From contig QLIY01000745.1 of NCBI GenBank assembly GCA_003260075.1, positions 1-64,000 of the forward strand: 64,000 nt of DNA, in the 5' to 3' direction. The position numbers and the translations under genes were made by a program. Each line of letters opens with the position of its first letter. The first letter of the stretch is position 1. Source of the stretch: Phallusia mammillata. Lineage: Eukaryota; Chordata; Ascidiacea; Phlebobranchia; Ascidiidae. The notes beneath the pieces are model-generated. The model ran no database searches and had not been told where the DNA came from. It worked only from the letters and a program-made list of their open reading frames with translations. Positions 11,701 through 23,900 of the stretch are shown here, one piece after another.

Positions 11701-14700
11701 TTTGATAAACTAATATTCAACTGTTAAATACAAATTACTTAAACAACGGACTACATCAGTCAACTAGCAAGTAGAACCTAAATTTTATTTGAAACAGCCA
11801 GAAGGTTAGATATATATGTTGCATATATATCAAAAAAGAATATCAGCAACTGCTGTTTGATAAACTAAAATATAGTACTGTTAAATACAGATTACTTAAA
11901 CAAGATATTACAACAGTTAACCAAGTGCAACTTAAAAAATTATTTAAAATGCTTGGTAACTTTTATGTAAACATTTTCTTATACGGGATACTAAAAGGTT
12001 TGCAAACCATAACAATACAATTCGTCCTTTTGTTTTTTGGTCAAGTGTATATTAATAGTTGTACTGCAATGAACAGTCGATTAAATATTCAAGTTTAATT
12101 TATCTTACCCTGCATAAAAAGTCGGACCAGGCCCAGAAATCGAACCCCCATGTTCTTCTGTAGGCGAACAGTGGGCTGATAATTGCTGAAGTGAGATCGG
12201 AAACGCACAAACTGACGATGAAGTAATTAAACACAGAAGTCCTGTTGAAATTAATAGTCTTATTAACTAACGTTTCTTGTTTTAAAAATATTTTTTTCCC
12301 CCCCCCCTGAAGTGAGATCGGAAACGCACAAACTGACGATGAAGTAATTAAACACGGAAGTCCTGTTGAAATTAATAGTCTTGTTAATTTAGGTTTCTTG
12401 TTTTTTTAAATATTTTTTTAATTTATTTAAAACAACACTAAAACGTGCTGGCTCTGTTAAATGTGATTATTTTCGGTCACACTTAACCGCATTGACTGTG
12501 GTTCTGGTTCGACTATTATTATAACAAGCAATCCTGTCCAGGAAGATTGCTAAATCAAAAACAAGAGACATGTTTCTGTGGAGGGTTCGTATCCCACTCC
12601 AGACCATAGTGTATAGGTGTATGCATTTATTTGATTTGATGCGTGCAAACATACTTTGGGAAATTTTGCTTATGCTCTGTATAAACTGACTGATTACATT
12701 GGTGTGATTCATTAACACGTAATGTTAATAATACATCAGTTTATGAAGACAAATCTGCGTTTGATTTAAACAACAATCGAAACATTACAATGTGAACTAA
12801 GTTACTAATCTTTACAAAGAATTCGACAACAAAGCATCACTTTCCTTTAGTTTAGGCGTACAACTCATTGTCAATCTATGACGTTGTGATTACAGATGAC
12901 GCAAAGCTCTTCTGCGAGATAACGCGGTACCCCCCCCCCCCAATCGAAACATTACAATGTGAACTAAGTTACTAATCTTTACAAAGAAGTCGACAACTAA
13001 GCATCACTTTCCTTTAGTTTAGGCGTACAACTCATTGTCAATCTTTATGACGTTGTGATTACAGATGACGCAAAGCTCTTCTGCGAGAGAACGTGGTAAA
13101 AGGTAACTCACTTTAGCTTCGGTGACGTCATAATTACGACAATTGTGACGATGTTGGCTGCTATGCCGAAGATGGCAAGTGGCAGAAGAACGATGCATGT
13201 TAGAATTACTCCAGCCGTGTCGAAAGGTGGGACGTATTCACTACCCCCCCCCCAACACTAAAACGTGCTGGCTCTGTTAAATGTGATTATTTTCGGTCAC
13301 AATTAGCCGCATTGACTGTGGTTCTGGTTCGACTATTATTATAACAAGCGATCCTGTCCAGCAAGGTTGCTAAATCGCCCCCCCCCCTTGTGACGATGTT
13401 GGCTGCTATGCCGAAGATGGCAAGTGGCAGAAGAATGATGCAAGTTAGAATTACTCCAGCTGTGTCGAAAGGTGGGACGTATTCACTGAAATAGTAACAA
13501 GGATGGTTGTGTTGGCTAATATGGCATAAGGTGGGTTAAAAGACAATCTTCAATATTGAGGATAAAATAGTAAACGATTGCAATAATGGATGGCCAGATT
13601 TTGTTTTGGTGGTTTCTTTTGCTGCCGACATAAATATAAACATTCCATCCCCCCCCCCACAATCTTCAATATTGAGGATAAAATAGTAAACGATTGCAAT
13701 AATGGACGGTCAGATTTTGTTTTAGTGGTTTCTTTTGCTGCTGACATAAATATAAATATTCGTAACACTGTGGGATGTGTCAACTTTTAACAATGTCACC
13801 TCCTCATAATATGTAGAATATACTTGGCTGTTTAGAATATACTTGGCTGTTAAGTGTTTGAGCATCTATACCAGTGGTTCTTAACCTTTTTTCCTTGCAG
13901 CACCCCTTTCAAAGCACCAACCAATTTTCGCACCCCCTTTCAAAGCACCAACCAATTTTCACTCCCCCTTCTGTAATTCTTCTTCGTGCACCCCTGGTTA
14001 AGAACCCCTGATCTATACAAAACCACGATACAAAATAGCCAATATTTCGGGCCGTTTGTAAGCTGAGATAAACAACAACTGAAAAAGATTGATTTAATGT
14101 TTCTCATAAAATCACAAGATGTAGTACATTTTACTTATTTGCAACTCAGCTATTAAAAAAATGGCAAAGCAATAAATTAGGTCTGAGAATGTAATTGAAA
14201 TGTTGCGTAAATTCCCAATTCACTAATTGACGCATCCAATACGAATCAATCAGTGAGCAATTGTGAGTTTTTCGTCACTCATTAGTCACTCTCCTGCACC
14301 GAACCTATGTTGTAAACGCAAGTGATATGATTTGCACAGATTTTTAGAAGCATTTATCAGTGCGTTATAGTTGGGTTACGTTTTCTGTTTCTTGCAACGA
14401 GAGGAAAGAAACATATTGGGGCAATTCTGCGGTTGCGAAAAATTTTCTGTTAAACTTTTGCAAACGAGTCAGTTACTTCCTCATATTAATTAAAGTCACG
14501 TAAAATTTTTCAGTTTGTTTCTTGTGACGGGAAAGAACATATCGGTTCGTTTATGCAAAAGTAAATTTTCTGGTAAAATTAAGCATGCTTACTCAGGTTA
14601 ATTAAAAATCCCGCAAAGGACTCGGAAAACATACGAACGACTTCGCTGATACAGAACGTGACAGACATGACAACTTTCACATGCGCGGCAGATCCTTGAA

Positions 14701-15451
14701 AACGTTGTTGTGGTTTGCAAAGTCTAGTTGGACAGCAACCAAATACACGGGATGGTGCCGGCTTGCCGAGTCGGCTTGTACGCACAGCCGCGCTGCTGCC
14801 AAACGAAAGCAAATTTTGGTAGTTTAGTTGTGAAACTTGTTCTTTACTTCCGTGTTTACACTTTGACGAGACTTCTGACGTGGTTGTTTGGAGAAGCTCC
14901 AAAGTTATTAACGTTGTTTTAATTTCAAATATTACAAAAACCCGGAAATATCCGCCATGTGCGGGATGCGATATTGCAATGCTACTTAATATATTGAATT
15001 CGCCCAACCCAACTGGTACACAAGCATTTGGCTATCATAGAACGTAGCAAGGCGGGCGATTTTTCACTTTGATCGTGATCAAATGCTAAAAAATGAATTC
15101 AAAAAGCATTCTTGTTGTTTGGTTTTCAAAATACGGTGAATGCGTTTCGACTGTGCAGCAACCTTATTCAAATAGAATCGAACATTTGGTCGACATGAAA
15201 ATACCATTTGTATTTAAATATAAAATCGGTTTACTTCTAACCATGTTTCAAATACGAAAACATACTCATTAACATTTTCAGGACATTTAGATAAATACTT
15301 TAACAGTAGCTGGAAACTTCCGCTTGTAAGTAAAACTTTTTAACAATATCTGTAGTCATCATCAGTGCAATACTTACTTTTGTGTGGTGTTGAAGTTGAT
15401 AATCTCAGTTGTAGCCGTTACATCCATTGGTGCATTCGTAACGTTCATCAT
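8718..15451 (-). CDS. Class A (rhodopsin-like) GPCR
   Basis: Eight exons, in reading order: 15451-15378, 13240-13112, 12241-12109, 11643-11515, 10565-10426, 10232-10090, 9630-9502 and 8908-8718. They join in frame to 355 residues. The first exon gives a glycosylatable N terminus (NVT at 3-5, NTT at 21-23). Seven membrane segments follow. Class A landmarks are N54 in helix 1, D83 in helix 2, C111 and C196 for the helix 3-loop 2 disulfide, and NPVFY at 330-334 in helix 7. D118 falls exactly seven after C111, the position of the amine-binding Asp 3.32. Odd points: the DRY motif is LRF (135-137), the helix 6 CWxP is GYVP (287-290), and position 7.43 is Arg324. It is a plasma membrane receptor of unknown ligand. 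The acceptors of exons 6 and 7 were chosen because they keep frame and have pyrimidine tracts. Confidence 0.86.
9085..9193. mobile_element. hAT-type MITE, 109 bp
   Basis: The ends TAGTGATGCACCGA and TCGGTGCATCACTA are perfect inverted repeats. The flanks are a perfect 8-bp duplication, GTTTAAAA, at 9077-9084 and 9194-9201. The interior repeats TTCGG/CCGAA blocks. It lies in GPCR intron 7 (between exons 7 and 8) and has no coding capacity. Confidence 0.93.
11661..11905. repeat. Two-copy direct repeat in GPCR intron
   Basis: A block of about 95 bp beginning near 11661 recurs near 11811. Both contain CATATATATCAAAAAAGAA and end in TTACTTAAACAA. No C-run lies between them, so unlike many repeats in this window this one may be a genuine local duplication. 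It lies in the intron between GPCR exons 3 and 4. Confidence 0.65.
12308..13485 (-). repeat. Duplicated haplotype pieces around GPCR exons 2-3
   Basis: Several C-runs (12298, 12930, 13244, 13378) join overlapping copies. A partial exon 3 copy lies at 12308-12363, 12765-12929 matches 12942-13097, 13254-13377 matches about 12436-12550, and exon 2 recurs at 13388-13485. The second exon 2 copy differs at three sites in 98 bp: two are silent and one changes Val42 to Ile. This is allelic-level divergence, so only one set of exons belongs in the gene model. Confidence 0.7.
13540..13760. repeat. Near-identical copies flanking a C-run
   Basis: Positions 13540-13648 and 13659-13760 are near copies separated by the C-run at 13649-13658. 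The open frames across them exist only because of this join. This is part of GPCR intron 1. Confidence 0.65.
13872..14010. mobile_element. hAT-type MITE, 139 bp
   Basis: The ends CAGTGGTTCTTAACC and GGTTAAGAACCCCTG are inverted repeats with a perfect 8-bp target duplication, ATCTATAC, at 13864-13871 and 14011-14018. The interior contains a short tandem piece (GCACCAACCAATTTTC twice). It is in GPCR intron 1 and belongs to the same family as the element at 40743-40910. Confidence 0.93.
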
Positions 15452-17948
15452 TTTAAGGACTAATTATTTTCCCACTACTGATATCTGCAATTGAAATCTA
15501 GCATCAAGACTCTATCATTGTACGCTTCCTTATGTTTACGTCATAAGAAATCGACTCAGTTCTATGACTCAGTCCGATTTGTTGTCAGGTTGCATGAGAA
15601 AAGTTTATAAGTGGGTTGATTACGTATCCTGTTCTGCACACTTGCTCTACATGCTCTTACAACTATCATACGTACTTCCTCGTTGTATTGACTTTGTGTA
15701 GTTCGGTATATTGTTTTAGCTTCTTTAGTTCAATGAGACAAAACAGGGACCAATTTTATGCACTGTTTGAGACGTGTGAATAGAGTTTAAAGAGTTTTAA
15801 CCCAGCTGTTGGCTAACCCAAAATCTTTTCATAAGTTCAAACCATCTTCGTCCACTAAATCTTGACACTTGTGTGACCTTTTTTCATAGTTTTAGTTAAA
15901 AAAACACATGGGCGTGATTTGGTGCTTGCCTAAATTTAACTTTTACATGTAGACCTATCACTTTTACATGGGTTCCCTAGCACTACACGGCTTTGTTAAC
16001 ATACATAAGCTTAAAGCACCGTGGTACTTTTGTAAACACTTTTTGTAATATTCTATATGTAAAACAACCTTCTGTCCCAAGCTTATAAGGGTTGCCTTAC
16101 AAAACTACGTTGGCTGTTTCGTTTCCTGTATTTTGCCCATGTTTCAGCCTCCCATGCTTTTGTCATCTGTTGCATTTGTCACGCTGCGTAAAGTAGCGAA
16201 TCTTTGTATTACGTCATACGTTTGCATCATTCCTCACCCCGCGTTTTTAATGTTGCAGCATTTTTACAAAGCATCTTTGACTTTTTGTGACATAACCTTA
16301 TTCTGGCGTTCTTTCAGTAATGCTTAAAAATAGCGGGTAAAATGCTCCATATTCTTATCTGGGGAAAGCACCAGTTTCCTATTTTGCATTCCTGTTTTTC
16401 TTCCGTGAAGCAAACAATGTTTTAAAAACTTACGAGTTTTGCGAATATGAATGAACGTTCGAAATGCATAAACGTTTACCAAGCGTCACTACCCAAATTC
16501 CACATAAATACCCATACCAGGCTTGCAATATTGTTTGAACTTCATTGAAACTAATTGAAGTTGCTTTACTAAAAACTCATACACAAGCGTAGTGTGTTTT
16601 CGGAACTATTACCCTGACTGAATTAAAACCATATTCAAAGACATGTGCTCCATATGCATCGCAGATTGCAAGAAAAAATTGTGTGAGAAAAAGCGACGAT
16701 AAATCTCATAAATTTCCTGTGCGAGGGGGCAAATGCGTCAGTATATGCTTTATAAGGAAGTGCAGGCCACCCCAGACGCTGGCGAAGTAGCTGTTGGCAT
16801 TTTTGGTGTCCTGTACATTTGCACGACATGATTTGCTGGAAAAACGCGTGGCGCAGTGTTCCCTGATGACAAATGTCGTATGATATGATCTACGAAGATT
16901 TAATACATGATCGGGCAGGAAACTTTCCACACTTTTCGTGTTTCCATGTGGAACTCTGTCGCCCAAGTATGGCCTCGACTCTCCGTTCAATTATGGCGCC
17001 AAGGTCGTGGAAATGTATTGGCGCCTCAACCTGAAACTTCACCTTCGTGTTTGGTTGTTTGATTTTATTTAATTTCTAACGGCTTAGAACCTGATTTACT
17101 TGGAACTACTTTCCCCCAAGCACTTTTTTTGTGTTAGTTTTTACTTAAAAAGTGCCAGTATTGTAACATGATTTTTTTAAAACAAACCCAACGAAATTCA
17201 TTGTGTTTAACCAAATGGATCGATGCGGAATTGAACTCAAGACACTGCGTTTGCAAAGCCTTTCAGCAAACATGCTAAGTGTCACACCTTAAAAATGCTG
17301 TGTTGTTTGGGAAGCTGCTTTTTTATTTTACATTTAGTTAATTGCTATTGAGATTTGTAAGTCTGTAAACATGGAAAACAACGCTTTTGCGTCTCGCAAA
17401 CTTTAAAGCGCTAAATTAAGATCAGCCATATGAAAAATCGACATTAAAACATATAATATATATATATAAGAGTATACTCTTTCAATCTATTTAGGTGGAC
17501 GTAGGCTGTATTGGGATAAAACTGCTGATTGCCTGACTCGGTTTATAACACAAACAAATGTACTAGGAAGAAGGACATTTTGAACCGTAAATGTTTCGTG
17601 TTTCTCGAACTTTACAAACACATCAATCAATTGGTCAAGCCAATTTCGAGTACCGGTATCAAATCAATTTTCTTTCGAAAGATTGAAAAATATTGTTTTT
17701 TACAGTTTGACAATTTACTCGGCCATTAATCTACTGCAACGTGACGGAAACCTATTTGTCCGTTTTATTTATTCGTGTGTTCTACGCACCGGTCATCCGA
17801 CTATTGCGGGTCAAAGTTCATGTTGTGAATTAAAACAACTTGCGGGTTTTTACGCCACTTAAAAAGTTCAGTAGGTCTCAGGCTGTGGCGCAGTGCTTCA
17901 AGTAACGGTTTCATGCAGTAGTCAGCAGTAATCAGCGGCATTTTTAGG
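15452..17948. other. Intergenic between divergent GPCR and COLGALT
   Basis: The two genes are transcribed away from each other, so this 2.5 kb must hold both promoters. I found no clear TATA box or factor-site cluster. The only recognised item is a tRNA-like copy at 17219-17290. No defensible coding sequence is seen. Confidence 0.5.
17219..17290 (-). repeat. tRNA-like pseudogene or SINE head
   Basis: On the minus strand a TTAGC A-box-like start is followed by an anticodon-arm-like GCTTTGCAAACG (TGC, alanine-like) and a B-box-like GAGTTCAATTCC. The spacing resembles a tRNA, but the acceptor stem does not pair convincingly, so it is probably a degenerate tRNA or a SINE head. Confidence 0.4.
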
Positions 17949-20900
17949 ATGAGGCGCAGACCTGCAATATTAATAAACCTACTGTTGGGCTTCTTTGTCT
18001 GTTGCCTTATTTTGCCGTTTTCGTATTGCGCGGACCAAAGTAGTTTTCACGAGAAATCAAAGCAATTCCAAGAAGAGCTTTTTATCCCACTTGACAGTGA
18101 ATACACTTTGGATGCATCAACTTTGGAACCGACTATATTTGTTGCCCTGTTTGTCAGAAACAAGGAACACACGTTGCCTTACTTTCTGCGTGCTTTCCAA
18201 GACTTGAATTACTCCAAAAAGCGAATATCAGTATGGTAGGTAAAAATGTCGCTCTAAAATTGTCGATGTATTGGTAATAGTAACCTTATTAGGCTAAATC
18301 ATTTTGTGCTTACAATGTTGTTTTGTGGCTATTTTTTCTACAGCAAATCAGCAACACAAAGTTGGAATTCTGTTTATCCTAGCATTTTATCTTGTATGTA
18401 AGACTGTAGTTTAAATCTAATGCTCATGTCTAAAACGTTTTTTTATTTGTTAAAGTCTAGCACAGTGGTCATAGACGTATACACATACTGTGTTTGTTGC
18501 TGACATTTTAAGTAATGCCGGTTAACTTGTTTAACACTCATTTGAAACTTCTCAACAGGATTGTGACTGACCACAATAGTGATGAATCTGCTGCAATGTT
18601 GGAAAAGTGGGTAAACTCAGTAAAAAGTTTGTACCATGATGTGCAATTGGAAGAAGTTGAAACCCAATGGTAATAAAGTATTTTATTTTACACATTTATA
18701 AATGTTTATGAACTGGTTGTAATTGAATATCTGGTGTTAAATAAGCCATTTAAAAAACTTGAAAACACACAAAAAGTAGCATAAAAAACTGCTAGAGAGA
18801 ACGTTTGTACATAACTGAAATTTCTGCATTACATTTTTCTGTGTACAATCTTGCCCAAGAGTCTATTTATACAAAGGTATTAATGTTTGTCATTTGTGTT
18901 GTTTACTTTTCAGAAAGATACATTTTCAGAACAAATCAATATTAAACTTAAGGTTCACATGTCCTACTATCTAAGGCACAGACATACTGAATCAAGATGT
19001 GTTTTTTTACTCAAATATTTTTGTGCACACTTCAGGTTCTACGACAACCAACAAAGCAATCTGGATTGGACCAAAGAAAGACATAAAAGAATGTTGATGT
19101 TGAGGCAAGAAGCAATTGACAAAGCTAGGCAGGCATGGTCAGATTATGTGCTGGTGAGTTTGTGGAGTAAATGGCTTCAAAAACCTGCAGATAATATAGC
19201 TTGGCAAATCCCCAAACTTGCCTTCAATTTGTTTACCCTTTTAAGAGAAATTCAGCACAGTTTATTTGTTTTTTTATTTCTGAACATTTAATATTAATCT
19301 TACTTTTTAGCTGGCAAAGCGTGTCACTGCTGCACACCTTTTTTATCTATTTTTTTACATGAAGCTTGTTTTGCATATTTTTTTAGTTAACTCGAGTGGA
19401 TATATACAGGTGTAACCAATATGGCCCTTTATATCACTGATGATGGTATAAGCATTTGCCGCTATGTTTGAACAATAAAGCATGTCTTATGTCTATTTAG
19501 GCCATTATTTTTTATCAATAAACTTATGAACAGATCCTTGTGTAGTGTTTCAAAGCATGTCAATTTTAAAACATTTATCTCAAAGAAAAAATGTAAAACT
19601 GTGTTTATTTTTGGCAGTTTATAGATGCAGACAACATCTTAATGAACCCTCACACTTTATGGCATCTTATCACTGTGGATCATGTTGTTGTTGCTCCAAT
19701 GCTTAACACACTGGGAAGTTATTCCAATTACTGGTGTGGGCAGGATGAACGGGTAAATATTTGGTCATATTTAACAATCTAAAAATGCACCTTTTACAAA
19801 AAAGAATAAAAAGTAAAGTATGTTTTTAAGTCTAAATATGGGAACAGATTTCCAAAGAAGCAGAATCAGTCGAAAATACTTAAGAATATATATTTCGCCT
19901 ATTAGCATTGTCAGTTTCTGTAATACCATTAAAACAACAATTAAATAAAGAAGTAAAGTATGTTTGCTTTTCGCTAAGAACAACAATTTAAAAGATAGGT
20001 TATGAAAGGTAATTGGTAATCTTATGAAAGTTGTTCATCAAGAAATTAGCATTGGTACATAGTACATGCACTGATTCAGTTGCTTTAGCACAAATATCAT
20101 AAACCAAACTTGTCATGTACATAAACACACATTTATATTATTTAGGGATATTACCAGCGTACTGATGATTACTTTCCTATCAAAAACCGTGAAAAAGTTG
20201 GTGTATTTGAAGTGCCAATGATACATTCCACATTTTTGATTGACTTGACCAAGAAGGCATCCCAGTCTTTGCAATTTTGGCCGCTTTTGGAAGACTACAG
20301 ACTTGACCTTGATGACATAATTGTTTTCTCATACAACTGCAAAGCAGCTGGTAAGTTGATTTTCACCAAAAAGTAAAATTAGGACAATGTTATTTTCTCA
20401 CTTGTGTGTCAATATTGTTGTTGTCTGCACATTTGTTTAAATGTATACTGTGTGCTGACAAAAAATGTTTGTTTGTTTGTTTATTTGTGATATAATTACA
20501 ATAGAACCTTTGTTTTCTTCAAAAATCAGTAAATTTTAATCTGTTCTTGTTTTCAATCAAAGATTTCGAAACAAATTTTTATTCATAAACTTAATGTATT
20601 TTTATAAGCCCAAACTCAAATGTTTTTCATTCTATGTTAAATAATTCATGGCAACAAATTCATGTTATTTCCAGTCAAATAATATTAGAGGTAACATATA
20701 GAAGTTAGTCACAGACGGTTTTCTAAACCACAGGTGTGGTCGTGAGGAAATTACCACCTTCCACAATGCTGTGTCTTGTAATATAAAATTTCTGACTTGC
20801 TGGTTGAGACGTTGCTTCATTTTTCAAAATGTGTTGTCTCACATTGCTTCTAGAAATATGTATTGTCTGAATAATTTCATACAAGAAGCAGATTGTTTCT

Positions 20901-23900
20901 ACAAACTGTTTGCTTTCTGTGTGCAGCCAAATTATGTATTGGTTTTATTGTTTACAAAAATACTGTATAAAATCTTAGGTTTTATACCAATCTAGAAACA
21001 AACTATTTAAACCCATTTGAACTGGATTTTACAATTCTTTGTTACTTTTTGGTTTCCAGATGTACAGATGTATATTGACAACAGATTTGTTTATGGTTTT
21101 ATGCCAATCCCCTTGCGTATTCACCAAACCTTGATTGAAGATGTTGAAGTGTTCAACCATTTGCTTATGGAAGTTCTCAGTAAGTTATCAGTATCTGTTT
21201 ACCGAATTGAAAGGGTTACCCACATGCATTGCTATTTTGCTTAACAATGTATAATACTGTATAGTCCTGATTGGCATATGTACATGAAAGAAATCATATT
21301 TTAAGACTGTCTGTTTAATAATCATACTTATAAATCAATTTATATGTCTATACATTTTGTCAGTAATCCTTTAAACAGTGTTTCGGTGTTGGAATGGAAT
21401 TATTAATTTTGGCTTAAATACCTGAATGAAGAACAGTTTGTTTTTTCATGGCATTATTTTTTTTTCTGGCTATTAACAAAACAAATAATGCTATTTCGTT
21501 CCTTTCTCATATGAAACACTTCTTAAAAATAAAAAAATTCTGAGACTGGACCAATAAGTTATTTTCTTACACATTCCATTTACTTTTGCGGATCTGAAAA
21601 TGCCGCAGGCAATTTACTTTCAGTGCAGTAAGCAATTCAGGGACTGAAACTGTGGCACCTACATATATATAATCCTGGCCACAAAAATAAAACCTGTTTC
21701 GTTAATGCAGCTGAACCACCAGTTGGAATTGGAATCGAAATTAAACCTTTAGAACTGTTGAAACCAATCCCTAAACAGAGCAAACTTGGTTTTGATGAGG
21801 TAACTGACAACTGTTTTTAAAATTTTATGCTCTTAATTTATTGAAATCATTAAAAATATATTTTTTCTGAATCAAAGTGTTTTAATGACCACGATTTACT
21901 ACAGTAGAAATAAATATGATGACACGTACCTATGATGTAACAATGTATTGCTAAAGTTTTAGTTCTTGCAAATTGCTTTGTAGCCTATTTTGTCATTTTT
22001 TAATCGCATGAGTTCTTTGATGATTCTCAGATTGTAAACAGATCTATTTAAACTTTCAGACATCATTACACATTGTTCAACAGATTAAAGCAACGCTCTG
22101 CGCGTACATGACCGATTTTTCCATCCTAGTTTTGAACAAAGGATTTAAAACATTTTTTGTCTAACTTAGACATCTGTGTATTTTTAGATTTACATGATTA
22201 ACCTTGTGCGGAGACATGATCGATTCTATCGCATGAAAACGGTCCTGGAATATCAAGGAATTCATTTTAATCATTTCAAAGCCATTGACAGCAAGTAAGA
22301 ATCCATATATGTCGTATGTTTGTTCATGTTTTTTTCTTTTTGATGTCGAAACAAACAACCCGCGATAAGTATGCAGCCGCCATCGAATGTTGAAAACAAA
22401 CGTTACAAGTTACATACTCCAGTCTATAGGCTATTTGAACCCATACCCGTGTAAGTTTTAAACACATATGTGTTTTTACCTTGACTCTTATGACGAAGCT
22501 CACTTAACAGATATTTTTTTTCCTCCCATTTTGTTGTGTTGTTTACTGTTTCTAAGTATTCGTTATTGTCATTTATTTGCAATCGCTACACAAGGGTCCC
22601 ATCTGTAATTAAATGTGGTCTCTAAAACGAGGTCAACGTAACAGAGGTGTCGTAAAAAAACCTTCAAAGGGGCCGCGAAAGACCTTTATTTTGTCTCCAA
22701 AATCGTGGCCCACATCTGGATAACTTATCAGTGTAAATCTGCTTGTGAATCCAGCTAGACCCCGAATTGTTTAAAACTGTTACACGACACTATAGTGCCA
22801 ACATTGGGTACGTCTACTTTGTACTTTCTCAGTTTGAAAACAACTTCATCAATTCTCTTACCTAATTTTTATGTTAGTTTCCTATAATCTATGTATGTAC
22901 CACTGCAGAACACTAAACACAACTTATTTGAAGAAGATGCATATTGACATGCTACCACAGTTTACTGACCCCTATCGTGAGCGTACATTGACCAGGGGGG
23001 AAATTGGATGCTTTTTATCACATTATTTTATCTGGCAAGAGGTAAGCTGAACGATACATCTTGTATCTGTTTTTTGTGAACCGTTTTTCAAACGCTCATT
23101 TTTCAGGAAGGCTTACTCATAAACTATAGTTGTGTTGTTTTAACACAGTTCCCACCCCAGTCGTGTTTTACTTACAATGCGTCAATCTCACTTTCTTGTG
23201 AGCCCCGGTCACATTACGTTTAAAAATGCGGTGTAGCTGCAGTTCGTTCAGACATAATTTGTGACCTTCACTATTTTTGCGCTCCACAACGTTTTAATGT
23301 TGCGCAGCTATTTCCGGCTTGGTGATTGTTTTACTGCTATTGTGTTGCATGTTTTCTTTCACCAAGCGAAAGAAGCAAAGTTTGTAAATGCGTACATTAT
23401 CGAGCCAGCTTGTTGTGTTTTTCTAAATTCATTTTTGCATTTCTGCAGGTTGTCAAAAAAGACTTGAAACAAATACTCATTCTTGAAGACGACATTCGAT
23501 TTGAGAATGCGTTTGTTCGTCGAATGAAACATGTTATGGACGAAATTGAATTTATTAAATTGGATTGGGATCTTGTGTAAGTCTTACCTTATACCTTGTT
23601 TTGTGCGTATGTATTTGGACGAAAACACCAAGTCCTTTTTTCGTAAACCGGTCGCAACTATGGACCACAACTTGTTTTTCTCTGTGCATTAAACGTATGC
23701 ATGTAATATAACGAACCATTGTATTAAAATGTTTGCAGTATTAGCTTATATTTGTCACGACGCATCAACTTGCCTTGTTTATTTTAATTAAAACAAACTG
23801 TTTGTTTTCTACCTCTATTTTGGAGTCCAAGGATCTTGATAATAAAGACAAATGTAATCTTGCTACCATCGCAAAACAAAGCATCATATTTCAACCCAAA

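Noticed and set aside
14579-15007. 142-residue minus-strand frame in GPCR intron 1
   Set aside because: No homology, no splice support, and the GPCR is complete without it.
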